64,000 nucleotides of DNA from PALG01 sp964495885 (GTDB lineage Bacteria; Bacteroidota; Bacteroidia; Flavobacteriales; Flavobacteriaceae), in assembly GCA_964495885.1 (NCBI GenBank), contig CAZBWO010000014.1:1-64000 (forward strand), given 5' to 3'. The translations under genes were made by a program, and so were the position numbers. Position 1 is the first letter of the stretch. Each line of letters starts with the position of its first letter. Positions 25,874-34,033 of this stretch are shown piece after piece. The notes beneath the pieces were generated by a model. The model had not been told where the DNA came from. It was given only the letters and a program-made list of their open reading frames with translations, and made no database searches.

Positions 25874-26575
25874 ATGGATAGAAGGGAAAGTTTAAAATCA
25901 ATGTTATTAGGCTCCATGGGAGCTGGATTGGTATTGCAAGGGTGTGTTGAAAATACACCGCCAGAAATAGTGGAGGATAAAATTTGGGAATATACTTACG
26001 GAAGGACACCAAAGGAAGTAGCGCATGACAAAGAATTATTGTGTGATCAATTTTTTGAGGAAACCGAATTACAACAACTCACGACCTTAGCAAATTTAAT
26101 TCTGCCACCCACTGAAGAAGGAACCATAGAAGACGCCAATGTTGTCCCCTTTATTGAATTCATGGCGAAGGATGTTCCGGAATTTCAAACCAAGATTCGT
26201 GGCGGATTGGGATGGCTGAATATTTATTGCAATGCAAAATACAATACCAGTTTTGTGAATGCTACCGAAGAACAACAGAAACAAGTCTTGGATACTATTG
26301 CCTATCCCAATCCTGAAGCAACCGAACATCCTTTTGAAGTTCAGTTTTTCTCATTGATGCGTAACTTGGTTCTTACTGGCTATTTTACCAGTGAGGTTGG
26401 CATCAAGGAATTAGGATATATGGGAAATACGCCCAATGAATGGGACGGTGTACCCCAAGATGTGCTGGATGCCCATGGGATGAGCTATGATCCAGAATGG
26501 ATTGCCAAATGTGTTGATGTAAATACCCGCGGAACCATTGCCGAATGGGATGAGGAAGGGAATTTGATTACATAG
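25874..26575 (+). CDS. Gluconate 2-dehydrogenase subunit 3-like lipoprotein
   Basis: A 233-residue small subunit that normally accompanies GMC dehydrogenases. It begins MDRRESLKSMLLGSMGAGLVLQGC, a twin-arginine-like motif (DRRESLK) followed by a hydrophobic stretch and a lipobox Cys at residue 24, so it is probably Tat-exported and lipid-anchored. FFEETELQQLTTLANLILPP (about 55-75) is typical of this family. It lies 2 bases after the GMC gene, indicating translational coupling and a two-subunit complex, perhaps delivering electrons to the quinone pool. Confidence 0.85.
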   Translation: MDRRESLKSMLLGSMGAGLVLQGCVENTPPEIVEDKIWEYTYGRTPKEVAHDKELLCDQFFEETELQQLTTLANLILPPTEEGTIEDANVVPFIEFMAKDVPEFQTKIRGGLGWLNIYCNAKYNTSFVNATEEQQKQVLDTIAYPNPEATEHPFEVQFFSLMRNLVLTGYFTSEVGIKELGYMGNTPNEWDGVPQDVLDAHGMSYDPEWIAKCVDVNTRGTIAEWDEEGNLIT

Positions 26576-26607
26576 TAAATCAATTAACCGTTTTACAAAA
26601 GCACCAC

Positions 26608-28278
26608 TTATTTAGTATATGCATCCGTATGCACTTCAGCGACGGCCCGTCCACTAGGGTCGTTCATATTTTTGAAACTTTCATCCCATTCCAATGCAAT
26701 AGGGCTGCTACACGCTACACTTGGAACCGATGGAACACTCAATGCAGCGGTATCACTTGGGAAATGCTCTTCAAAAATACTTCGGTAGTAGAATTCCTCC
26801 TTGGAAGTTGGGGGCTGAATAGGAAACCTAAAATGCGCATTCTTCATTTGCTCATCAGTCACTGCCTCATTCACCATTTCTTTAAGGGTGTCAATCCAAC
26901 TATAGCCAACCCCATCACTAAATTGTTCTTTTTGTCTCCACGCTACACTTTCGGGCAATAGATCTTCAAACGCCTTCCGAAGAATCCATTTTTCCATTTT
27001 CTCTTCAGTAATCATTTTGTCCTTAGGATTTAACCGCATGGCAACATCCATAAATTCCTTATCCAAAAAAGGAACCCTTCCTTCAATTCCCCAAGCTGCT
27101 AAGGACTTATTAGCCCTCAAACAATCGTATTGATGTAGTTTATCCAATTTACGAACGGTTTCTTTATGAAATTCTTCTGCATTGGGTGCTTTATGGAAAT
27201 ACAAATATCCTCCAAAAATTTCGTCACTTCCTTCGCCGGAAAGGACCATCTTAATACCCATGGCCTTTATTGCCCGCGCCATTAAATACATAGGGGTAGA
27301 CGCGCGCACTGTAGTGATATCATAGGTTTCCAAATGGTAAATCACATCCCTTATGGCATCCACGCCTTCCTGAATGGTAAACTTTATTTCATGGTGTACT
27401 GTATCCAAATAGTCTGCTACTTTTTGTGCTGCTGCCAAGTCTGGAGAACCTTCCAATCCTATGGCAAAGGAGTGCAACTGTGGCCACCAAGCTTTTTCAG
27501 TGTCTCCACTTTCAACGCGCATGTCTGCATATTTTTTCGCTAGGGCAGAGGTAATGGAACTATCCAATCCGCCAGAAAGTAATACCCCATAGGGTACATC
27601 ACTCATTAACTGTCTATGAACGGCAGCGTCTAGGGCTTCACGTAGTTCTTCTATAGAGGACTCATTGTCCTTTACGTTTTCATAATCCATCCAATCACGG
27701 GTGTACCATCGTTTTAGTTCCCCTTCTTTGCTGTACAAATAATGACCGGGAGGGAAGAGCTCTATTTTGGTGCATACTCCTTCTAAGGCTTTTAATTCGG
27801 AAGCCACATAAAAAGTACCATTTTGGTCCCATCCCATATATAAAGGGATAATTCCCATGTGATCCCTTGCAATAAAATAGGCGTCGTTTTCCATATCGTA
27901 TAGCGAAAAACCAAAAATACCGTTTAGATCATCCATCATACCCGGGCCTTTTTCCTGAAATAAGGGTAGGATTACTTCGCAGTCTGAAGCGGTTTTAAAC
28001 TGGTAGGAACCTTCAAATTGTGCCCTTAGCGCATGATGGTTATAGATTTCCCCGTTTACAGCCAATACCAAATTTCCATCTTGGGAGAATAGCGGTTGTT
28101 TTCCGGAAGCTGGATCCACAATCGCCAATCGCTCATGTGCCATAATTGCATTGTCGTTATCAAAAATTCCACTCCAATCTGGTCCGCGGTGACGAATACA
28201 TTTCGCCATGGTTAATAGTTGGGGTCGCAACATTTCTGCTGGTTGTTTAAGATCGAAGGCACATACAATTCCACACAT
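26608..28278 (-). CDS. asnB: Asparagine synthetase B, glutamine-hydrolysing
   Basis: A 556-residue enzyme that makes asparagine from aspartate, ATP and glutamine. The start at 28278 is fixed by MCGIVCAF: the Cys directly after Met is the glutaminase nucleophile, so the in-frame ATG at 28314 is not used. The glutaminase domain shows RHRGPDWSG and VNGEIYNH; the synthetase domain has the pyrophosphate loop LLSGGLDSSITSALA (about residue 235) and LSGEGSDEIFGGYLYF. Upstream lies a complete attenuator (leader peptide 28354-28407, terminator 28298-28330), so expression is probably tuned by charged tRNA-Asn. Length matches AsnB. Confidence 0.97.
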   Translation of the reverse strand: MCGIVCAFDLKQPAEMLRPQLLTMAKCIRHRGPDWSGIFDNDNAIMAHERLAIVDPASGKQPLFSQDGNLVLAVNGEIYNHHALRAQFEGSYQFKTASDCEVILPLFQEKGPGMMDDLNGIFGFSLYDMENDAYFIARDHMGIIPLYMGWDQNGTFYVASELKALEGVCTKIELFPPGHYLYSKEGELKRWYTRDWMDYENVKDNESSIEELREALDAAVHRQLMSDVPYGVLLSGGLDSSITSALAKKYADMRVESGDTEKAWWPQLHSFAIGLEGSPDLAAAQKVADYLDTVHHEIKFTIQEGVDAIRDVIYHLETYDITTVRASTPMYLMARAIKAMGIKMVLSGEGSDEIFGGYLYFHKAPNAEEFHKETVRKLDKLHQYDCLRANKSLAAWGIEGRVPFLDKEFMDVAMRLNPKDKMITEEKMEKWILRKAFEDLLPESVAWRQKEQFSDGVGYSWIDTLKEMVNEAVTDEQMKNAHFRFPIQPPTSKEEFYYRSIFEEHFPSDTAALSVPSVPSVACSSPIALEWDESFKNMNDPSGRAVAEVHTDAYTK

Positions 28279-28297
28279 AGTTTTTATATTTTGGTTC

Positions 28298-28330
28298 AAA
28301 AAAAAACCCGTCAAGTAGAAACTTGACGGG
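28298..28330 (-). terminator. Attenuator terminator upstream of asnB
   Basis: On the minus strand CCCGTCAAGT (28330-28321) pairs perfectly with ACTTGACGGG (28316-28307) around the loop TTCT, and nine T follow directly. It ends 19 bases before the asnB ATG. It is about 150 bases after the previous gene's stop codon and lies behind a separate leader ORF. I therefore read it as an intrinsic terminator in the asnB leader, though it would also end read-through from the E1 gene. Confidence 0.85.
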
Positions 28331-28352
28331 CGGTTATAGGGTACAAGTTTCT
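28317..28352 (-). promoter_or_regulatory. Antiterminator pairing region of the asnB attenuator
   Basis: Segment 2, AGAAACTTG on the minus strand (28344-28352), is perfectly complementary to segment 3, CAAGTTTCT (28317-28325). Segment 3 is the inner part of the terminator's 5' arm plus its loop, so pairing 2:3 excludes the terminator. Segment 2 begins 1 base after the leader stop codon, where a ribosome at the stop would cover it. A further 7-nt complement, ACAAGTT (28408-28414), just before the leader ATG could pair with segment 2 when the leader is not translated. Confidence 0.75.
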
Positions 28353-28353
28353 G

Positions 28354-28407
28354 CTACGGTTTTCCGTTGTTGTTATTATTGTTATTGAAATTATTGAAAA
28401 GCAACAT
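28354..28407 (-). CDS. Asparagine-rich leader peptide of asnB
   Basis: A 17-codon frame reading MLLFNNFNNNNNNNGKP then TAG: nine of 17 residues are Asn, including a run of seven. It stands directly upstream of antiterminator and terminator sequences and then asnB. The function inferred is regulatory: when charged tRNA-Asn is scarce the ribosome stalls on the Asn codons, segment 2 pairs with segment 3 and asnB is transcribed. When Asn is ample the ribosome reaches the stop codon, masks segment 2 and the terminator forms. A -7-like GATATTTG (28429-28436) lies about 20 bases upstream. The peptide itself probably has no other role. Confidence 0.8.
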   Translation of the reverse strand: MLLFNNFNNNNNNNGKP

Positions 28408-28481
28408 AACTTGTTTTGTTTCTGAAATCAAATATCGACTTTTTTTTGAATAAAAGAAACTTTCCGAAGAAAATTTAAAAA

Positions 28482-30896
28482 CTACCGCAGTCTTGGATAA
28501 TTTTCAGGGTCAGTTTCATGCATCATTGCGTACACCTTTTCAAAAACATCTTCCGTAGAGGGTTTGGAAAAGTAATCCCCATCACTTGCATAAGCAGGTC
28601 TATGTGCTTTTGCGGTTAGTGTTTCTGGTTTGCTGTCTAAATAACGATACGCATTTTGTTCGTTGAGGATTTTCTCCAAAATATAGGCCGAAGCACCACC
28701 CGGAACATCTTCATCGATGACCAATAACCGATTGGTTTTCTCAACACTCTTTACGATGTCATGGTTTAAATCCATGGGCAACAACGACTGAAGGTCAATA
28801 ATTTCAGCATTGATTCCTACTTGTAATAATTCCCTTGCTGCCTCTTCCACAATACGAAGGGTACTTCCGTAGGAAACTAATGTAATATCACTTCCTTCCT
28901 TTACAGTTTCCACCACACCAATGGGCGTTCTAAATTCCCCTAAATTATTGGGCATTTTTTCTTTAAGACGGTACCCATTGAGACATTCAATAACTAAGGC
29001 AGGTTCATCACTTTCCAGTAAAGTGTTATAAAAACCAGCTGCTTTCACCATATTACGTGGAACCAAAATATACATTCCGCGAAGTAGATGAATTAGTCCT
29101 CCCATTTGTGAGCCACTATGCCAAATCCCCTCCAAACGGTGTCCACGAGTACGTACAATTAATGGTGCCTTTTGTTTCCCCATTGTACGATAACGAACCG
29201 TTGCTAAGTCATCACTCATGGTTTGTAGACAGTACATAACGTAGTCTAAATATTGGATTTCAGCGATAGGGCGTAATCCCCGCATGGCCAATCCGATGCC
29301 TTGCCCCAAAATGGTAGCTTCCCGAATACCGGTATCGCTCACACGGATGTCACCATACTTTTCCTGCAGTCCTTCCAAACCTTGATTAACATCACCTATG
29401 TTTCCGCTGTCTTCCCCAAAAACCAAAGTTTCGGGATGATTCTTAAAAATGGTATCGAAGTTATCACGAAGTACTACCCGCCCGTCTACTTCTTCGGCGT
29501 TTGGGTCATAAGACGGAAGCACCTCCTGAATATTTGTTGCTTTATTGGGATGTTCTGAATAGAGATGGGTGCTATACTTAGGCTCAATAATTTCGAAATA
29601 ATTATTCACCCAATCCTGAAGTTGTTTCTTTTCGGAGGAATTTTCTGAAATTACATAGCGAAGTGCCTTTCGTGCTCTGGAAATAATACTTTTTCGAAGC
29701 GGTTCCTTTTCGGAAGCAAGATCTTCCTTGATTTTTTCGATAAAAATTTTATTTGGGCTGCTTTCAGCTAAATTTCCAATAAGGGTAATGGCTTCTTTCT
29801 GCTCTTGTTTATGTGGTGCCAAAAAATCTGCCCAAGCCTTATTTTTTTTCTCCCGAACTTCCTTTTTGATACTTTTTTCTATTTCTGATAGTTCTTCATC
29901 GGTTGCAATATTGTTGGCAACGATCCACTCCCGCATTTTCAGGTTGCAGTCGTGTTCCTTTTCCCATTGAAGCCGCTCTGCGCTTTTATAACGTTCATGG
30001 GATCCACTGGTAGAGTGTCCCTGCGGTTGTGTTACTTCAACCACGTGAATTACTGCAGGGATGTGTTCTTCGCGGGATAGTTTGCCTGCTTTTTGAAAAG
30101 TGTCTATCAATGTTGGGTAATCCCAACCGTTCACGCGATAAAGTTCGTATCCTGATTTTTCTTCCGTACGTTGAAATCCGCTAAGAATTTCAGATAAGTC
30201 TTCTTTTGTAGTTTGAAATTTTGCAGGAACCGAAATACCATACTCATCATCCCAAATACAAATGACCATGGGAACTTGCAATACACCACCTGCATTCAGT
30301 GTTTCCCAGAATAAGCCTTCACTAGTGCTGGCATTTCCTATGGTTCCCCAAGCAATTTCGTTTCCATTAATAGAAAATTTAGTCTCGTTTTTTAACCCTG
30401 CCTCATTCCTGAAAATTTTTGAAGCTTGGGCCAATCCCAACAATCTTGGCATTTGTCCTGCCGTTGGGGAAATATCAGAGCTGCTATTTTTTTGTTCGGT
30501 AAGTGTTTTCCATGACCCATCTTCATTGAGGGAGTGAGTCATAAAGTGCCCACCCATTTGCCTTCCAGCACTCATGGGATCTGCTTCTATGGAAGTATGG
30601 GCATATAGTCCTGCAAAAAATTGTTCAATAGTAAGTAGGCCTAATGCCATCATGAAGGTTTGGTCTCTGTAGTAACCACTTCGCCAATCCCCATTTTTGA
30701 ATGCTTTGGCCCATGCAATTTGAGGAACTTCCTTTCCATCCCCAAAGATGCCAAACTTTGCCTTTCCTGTAAGGACTTCGCGGCGTCCCAACAAACTACA
30801 TTCTCGACTTGTCACTACAATTCGGTAATCGTTTAGGACTTCTTTTTTGAAGTCTTCAAAGGAAATTTCACTATTGGTTTGAGGGTTTTCTTGCAT
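28482..30896 (-). CDS. Fused alpha-beta 2-oxoacid dehydrogenase E1 component
   Basis: An 804-residue protein joining both halves of a thiamine-diphosphate E1. The first half (about 40-400) is alpha-type, with PTAGQMPRLLGLAQAS and the ThDP motif region EIAWGTIGNASTSEGLFWETLN. The second half (about 470-804) is beta-type, with VFGEDSGNIGDVNQGLEGLQ, RVSDTGIREATILGQGIGLAM and RLLVIDEDVPGGASAYILEK. It decarboxylates a 2-oxoacid, probably branched-chain 2-oxoisovalerate-type, and passes the acyl group to an E2 lipoyl enzyme that is not in this window. Fused E1 of this length is common in Bacteroidota. It has its own promoter at 30914-30944. Confidence 0.88.
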   Translation of the reverse strand: MQENPQTNSEISFEDFKKEVLNDYRIVVTSRECSLLGRREVLTGKAKFGIFGDGKEVPQIAWAKAFKNGDWRSGYYRDQTFMMALGLLTIEQFFAGLYAHTSIEADPMSAGRQMGGHFMTHSLNEDGSWKTLTEQKNSSSDISPTAGQMPRLLGLAQASKIFRNEAGLKNETKFSINGNEIAWGTIGNASTSEGLFWETLNAGGVLQVPMVICIWDDEYGISVPAKFQTTKEDLSEILSGFQRTEEKSGYELYRVNGWDYPTLIDTFQKAGKLSREEHIPAVIHVVEVTQPQGHSTSGSHERYKSAERLQWEKEHDCNLKMREWIVANNIATDEELSEIEKSIKKEVREKKNKAWADFLAPHKQEQKEAITLIGNLAESSPNKIFIEKIKEDLASEKEPLRKSIISRARKALRYVISENSSEKKQLQDWVNNYFEIIEPKYSTHLYSEHPNKATNIQEVLPSYDPNAEEVDGRVVLRDNFDTIFKNHPETLVFGEDSGNIGDVNQGLEGLQEKYGDIRVSDTGIREATILGQGIGLAMRGLRPIAEIQYLDYVMYCLQTMSDDLATVRYRTMGKQKAPLIVRTRGHRLEGIWHSGSQMGGLIHLLRGMYILVPRNMVKAAGFYNTLLESDEPALVIECLNGYRLKEKMPNNLGEFRTPIGVVETVKEGSDITLVSYGSTLRIVEEAARELLQVGINAEIIDLQSLLPMDLNHDIVKSVEKTNRLLVIDEDVPGGASAYILEKILNEQNAYRYLDSKPETLTAKAHRPAYASDGDYFSKPSTEDVFEKVYAMMHETDPENYPRLR

Positions 30897-30913
30897 AATC
30901 CAAAATTACTATG

Positions 30914-30944
30914 CAAAAGTACAGAAAAATTGAATGCGGGGCAA
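30914..30944 (-). promoter_or_regulatory. Promoter of the fused E1 gene
   Basis: On the minus strand TACTTTTG (30914-30921) matches TAnnTTTG exactly, with TTG (30942-30944) 20 bases upstream as the -33 element. The -7 element is 17 bases before the ATG at 30896. Confidence 0.65.
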
Positions 30945-30992
30945 TCCAAAGTTTTTAACAAATTCTTAAAAAAATACCCCTAGAGCTGTAAA

Positions 30993-31211
30993 TTATTTAA
31001 TTTTCCCTTTCCATTTTAAGAAAACGATACGAATCAACAAAAGAAACGGGAACCCATGGAGGAGTACATCAAAGTAATCCATAGCCTGCATTCCATCTGC
31101 ACCGCCTGCAATCCATTTGAGTTTTCCCCACAAATGTGGTTCTGGAAAAAAAGGGGCCAACCCCAAGGTTAAACAGAGTAGTATTATAATTCTCCAGTTG
31201 TTTATCATCAT
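30993..31211 (-). CDS. Small membrane protein downstream of the M1-like gene
   Basis: A 72-residue protein with two hydrophobic segments (about residues 6-22 and 46-65), probably a two-pass inner-membrane protein with a WGKLKWIAGGADGMQAMDYFD loop between them. It begins 1 base after the stop codon of the 938-residue gene upstream, so it is translated from the same mRNA. I recognise no family; the tight coupling suggests a shared task. Confidence 0.7.
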   Translation of the reverse strand: MMINNWRIIILLCLTLGLAPFFPEPHLWGKLKWIAGGADGMQAMDYFDVLLHGFPFLLLIRIVFLKWKGKIK

Positions 31212-31212
31212 A

Positions 31213-34029
31213 TCAATACCATTTTCTCGTAAAAAGTCCGAATAGCGTCTTTATGTCAAGTGTGACGATAAACCTAATTTTTTGGTCATACCTATCAAGA
31301 CCAGGTTCCCAACCCAAATTAGAATACAGGGGAAAGTAAACTTCAAAATAGTCGGTGACCAAACTTGCCCTAATCCCGGTGTCGTAAACCACTTCAGCGT
31401 TTGACCCCACATTTTTCACGAAGCCAATATCTCCATAGGCATAAATCCATTTCCAGATATTGGTGCTGGCATTAAGGGTCATGATCCAATCATTGGCAAA
31501 GGCAGGTTCCAGTTGTGACTTGAAGCCCCCTTCTGCGATGATTAATTGCTGACTAAACAGTCCTTGATCCTCGCTTCGACCGTAGTAGTTGTAATCAAAA
31601 AGGTAGTCTGAAGGACGATCCAGTGCGAAACTGAAGTAATCATCATTTCCGGGTGTGGTATTTTTCAGAAACAAACCGGCGTAAAACCGAAGATTAATTT
31701 GCCGATTGCTTAAAAATAACTTTCGGTATTCCAATTCAGTAGAGACCTTGCTAAATTTATTGCTTAACTGAAAATCAAACTTCGCCCGATAGAAATCTAT
31801 CAAGTTATTATCAGAATATACATACTGCGCATTGTAGACACTGTAATTGGGTTCCTGTTCTGGGTCGCTAGGGTCATTGTCTCGATTTACCGTAATATTC
31901 CGCAGGTTTACATATTGTTTTTTGTTCTTCCGAAGATCTTTATGATCCCTAAAAGCAAGAGTCACATACGGTGAAAGTCGACGGTAGAATAGATCGGTAT
32001 CATAAGATCGGTACGTACCGGAAATACCATAGCGAACCGCATACAGGTCTGAATGGTATTTTTGATCTGTGTACGAAATTGAAGCACTTCCCACCACGTT
32101 GTTGGAGTTGAAGCCATATTGGGGTTCTATCCGGTAATGCACGCCTTTGGGAAGGAAGGTTTTATTATAGACTTTTGGGCCAAGGCTAAACCCGTCATAC
32201 AGGTTGTAACTAAAGGTAGGCATGAAAAACACCTGATTATAGCGTGGGTCTTCTATATCCTTAAAAAAACGAAATTGTAGCGGTCTATTGAGAAGTCCAG
32301 TTACCTTTTTTGTATTATTTCGCCTGTTAAATTCTGGAATGGTTCCTTCTTTGTTCAACGTTAGTTTGCGAATTCCTTCTTTAGGAACGGTAACCGTAAC
32401 GGATGTGTCAATTGGAGTTGTCCAGGTTTTAAATACAATAGAATCTTTGGATAGCCCATATAGGGAGACAGGCATGCTGTTGTTCCTTTTGTTTTCAATA
32501 GTAACGTTGAGTGAATCTCCTTTTTCAGTGACTTTTTTGATTTTAAAATCAATGATTGTCCGTTTGCTTACATATTCTTCAAAAAACCAATCAACTGGCA
32601 GGGAGGTATTTGATTTCAATACGTTTTGAAAGTCTTCTGAAGAAGAAGGAGTTAGCACATATTGCTCAAAATATTGCTTGATGGCCTGCTCTAAGGATTC
32701 TTTTCCAATATATTCTTTGAGGTATTTCAATCCAGTTCCACCGTAATAATCACTAGCAAGGTTTTTGTTGATTTTCAATAATGAATCCCTGGGGGTTGTT
32801 AATGATTGATGTAAGTTATTTCTAGCTGTATTTAAGTAGATAAAGGGATACTGGTCATTAAATTCCAAGTCACTGGCATGAGACCATCGCACAATGAAAA
32901 AATTGCTGAATTTCCCCATGATTTTCGTGTCTGGGTAGTATAGGTCCACATACTCTATCATCAAATAGATTTGAAGCGCCCCAAACAACCAATGGTCATC
33001 CCTAGGATTGAGCATGAGGGTGTTTTCCAGGTATTCCCTTGTAATAGTTTTGAGCAACTCCATATCCATTTCAAAACCATTTGGAAAAGGATCAATAAAA
33101 TCTGGAAGCTGGTTTAAGCCATACACCGGATTGTTTCGGTAATCTGCGTCACTTACCAACAATTTTTCAAAAGGATAAGAACCCAATTTTTGGTCTAAAA
33201 AATGGGTAATCCTATCAATTTGTAATGCTTTTACGTGAGAATTGACCTTTTTGTCTTTAAGGTCTGTGATCACTTCAAGCTTATCGGTAACAACACTTTT
33301 AAAGCCTTCATATTTTGTGAGGTATATAGGAGCATTCTTTCGGTTTTTCCCTTCCAAGCGAACAATCTTTTTCTCTTGAAGTTCAACTTCGGTAGCAGTG
33401 TTTAAATCGGTAAATAATCTATAGCTCTTCGGGAAGTGAAAGTTTATCAAAAACTCTGAAGGAGGCATATAAAAGTCATCGGTATTTCTATTGGAATACA
33501 CTTGCCATTCACCGTCATACACTCCGGGTGCAATAAACCAATACCGCAATTTATACTCCCCAAATTTGCTTACTCCATAACGGGTAAATTTGTCGTCAGG
33601 CAATTTTACACTATAATCCAGAACAAGAGTAGTGGAGCCTCCTGGCAGGAGTTTTTCTTTTAAGGGAACCCTAATAATATCCAGTTGTGAACCTCTTTCC
33701 CAAAGTAAAGGGGTTTTGTCTTTTGTAGTGATTTTTTGAATGATAGATCTGCCCCTATTTTCATCCAACTCAAAGTGAAAGGAACTGTTGAAATTTTCTG
33801 CAAAATGCTGGGCAAGCGGAGTGGTCTTGCTGGAAAAACTATTGGGCCAATTAGTTAAATAGAGCTCGTTAAGGGTGTCTTTTGAAGTATTTTGATAAAC
33901 TATGCTTTGATGTATTTGAAGTGTATGAGTTGTATCATCCAATACGGCATCAATGGAAAGCGTATGTTGAGCGTGAACTGAAAACGCTACCAAAAAGCTC
34001 AAAAATATGAGGAACCGTATACTTCTCAA
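31213..34029 (-). CDS. M1-peptidase-like protein with lost zinc site and C-terminal barrel
   Basis: A 938-residue exported protein (signal peptide MRSIRFLIFLSFLVAFSVHAQ). The N-terminal beta domain and the middle region follow the M1 aminopeptidase plan: PVYGLNQLPDF stands where the exopeptidase GxMEN strand is expected. However, the zinc motif position reads REYLE (about residues 324-328) instead of HExxH, and the following helix reads WLFGALQIYL where WLNEG is expected. Peptidase activity is thus unlikely. Residues from about 590 on alternate in beta-strand fashion and end in a Trp-Tyr (FTRKWY), suggesting an outer-membrane barrel. The start codon is TTG; no closer ATG preserves the signal peptide. 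It lies 4 bases after the nuclease-like gene. Confidence 0.7.
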   Translation of the reverse strand: MRSIRFLIFLSFLVAFSVHAQHTLSIDAVLDDTTHTLQIHQSIVYQNTSKDTLNELYLTNWPNSFSSKTTPLAQHFAENFNSSFHFELDENRGRSIIQKITTKDKTPLLWERGSQLDIIRVPLKEKLLPGGSTTLVLDYSVKLPDDKFTRYGVSKFGEYKLRYWFIAPGVYDGEWQVYSNRNTDDFYMPPSEFLINFHFPKSYRLFTDLNTATEVELQEKKIVRLEGKNRKNAPIYLTKYEGFKSVVTDKLEVITDLKDKKVNSHVKALQIDRITHFLDQKLGSYPFEKLLVSDADYRNNPVYGLNQLPDFIDPFPNGFEMDMELLKTITREYLENTLMLNPRDDHWLFGALQIYLMIEYVDLYYPDTKIMGKFSNFFIVRWSHASDLEFNDQYPFIYLNTARNNLHQSLTTPRDSLLKINKNLASDYYGGTGLKYLKEYIGKESLEQAIKQYFEQYVLTPSSSEDFQNVLKSNTSLPVDWFFEEYVSKRTIIDFKIKKVTEKGDSLNVTIENKRNNSMPVSLYGLSKDSIVFKTWTTPIDTSVTVTVPKEGIRKLTLNKEGTIPEFNRRNNTKKVTGLLNRPLQFRFFKDIEDPRYNQVFFMPTFSYNLYDGFSLGPKVYNKTFLPKGVHYRIEPQYGFNSNNVVGSASISYTDQKYHSDLYAVRYGISGTYRSYDTDLFYRRLSPYVTLAFRDHKDLRKNKKQYVNLRNITVNRDNDPSDPEQEPNYSVYNAQYVYSDNNLIDFYRAKFDFQLSNKFSKVSTELEYRKLFLSNRQINLRFYAGLFLKNTTPGNDDYFSFALDRPSDYLFDYNYYGRSEDQGLFSQQLIIAEGGFKSQLEPAFANDWIMTLNASTNIWKWIYAYGDIGFVKNVGSNAEVVYDTGIRASLVTDYFEVYFPLYSNLGWEPGLDRYDQKIRFIVTLDIKTLFGLFTRKWY

Positions 34030-34033
34030 AATG

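Noticed and set aside
28298..28330. Simple end-of-gene terminator for the fused E1 gene
   Set aside because: It lies about 150 bases after that stop codon, beyond a separate promoter-like sequence, an Asn-rich leader frame and a perfectly matched antiterminator segment, which a plain terminator would not need. It may still serve both purposes.
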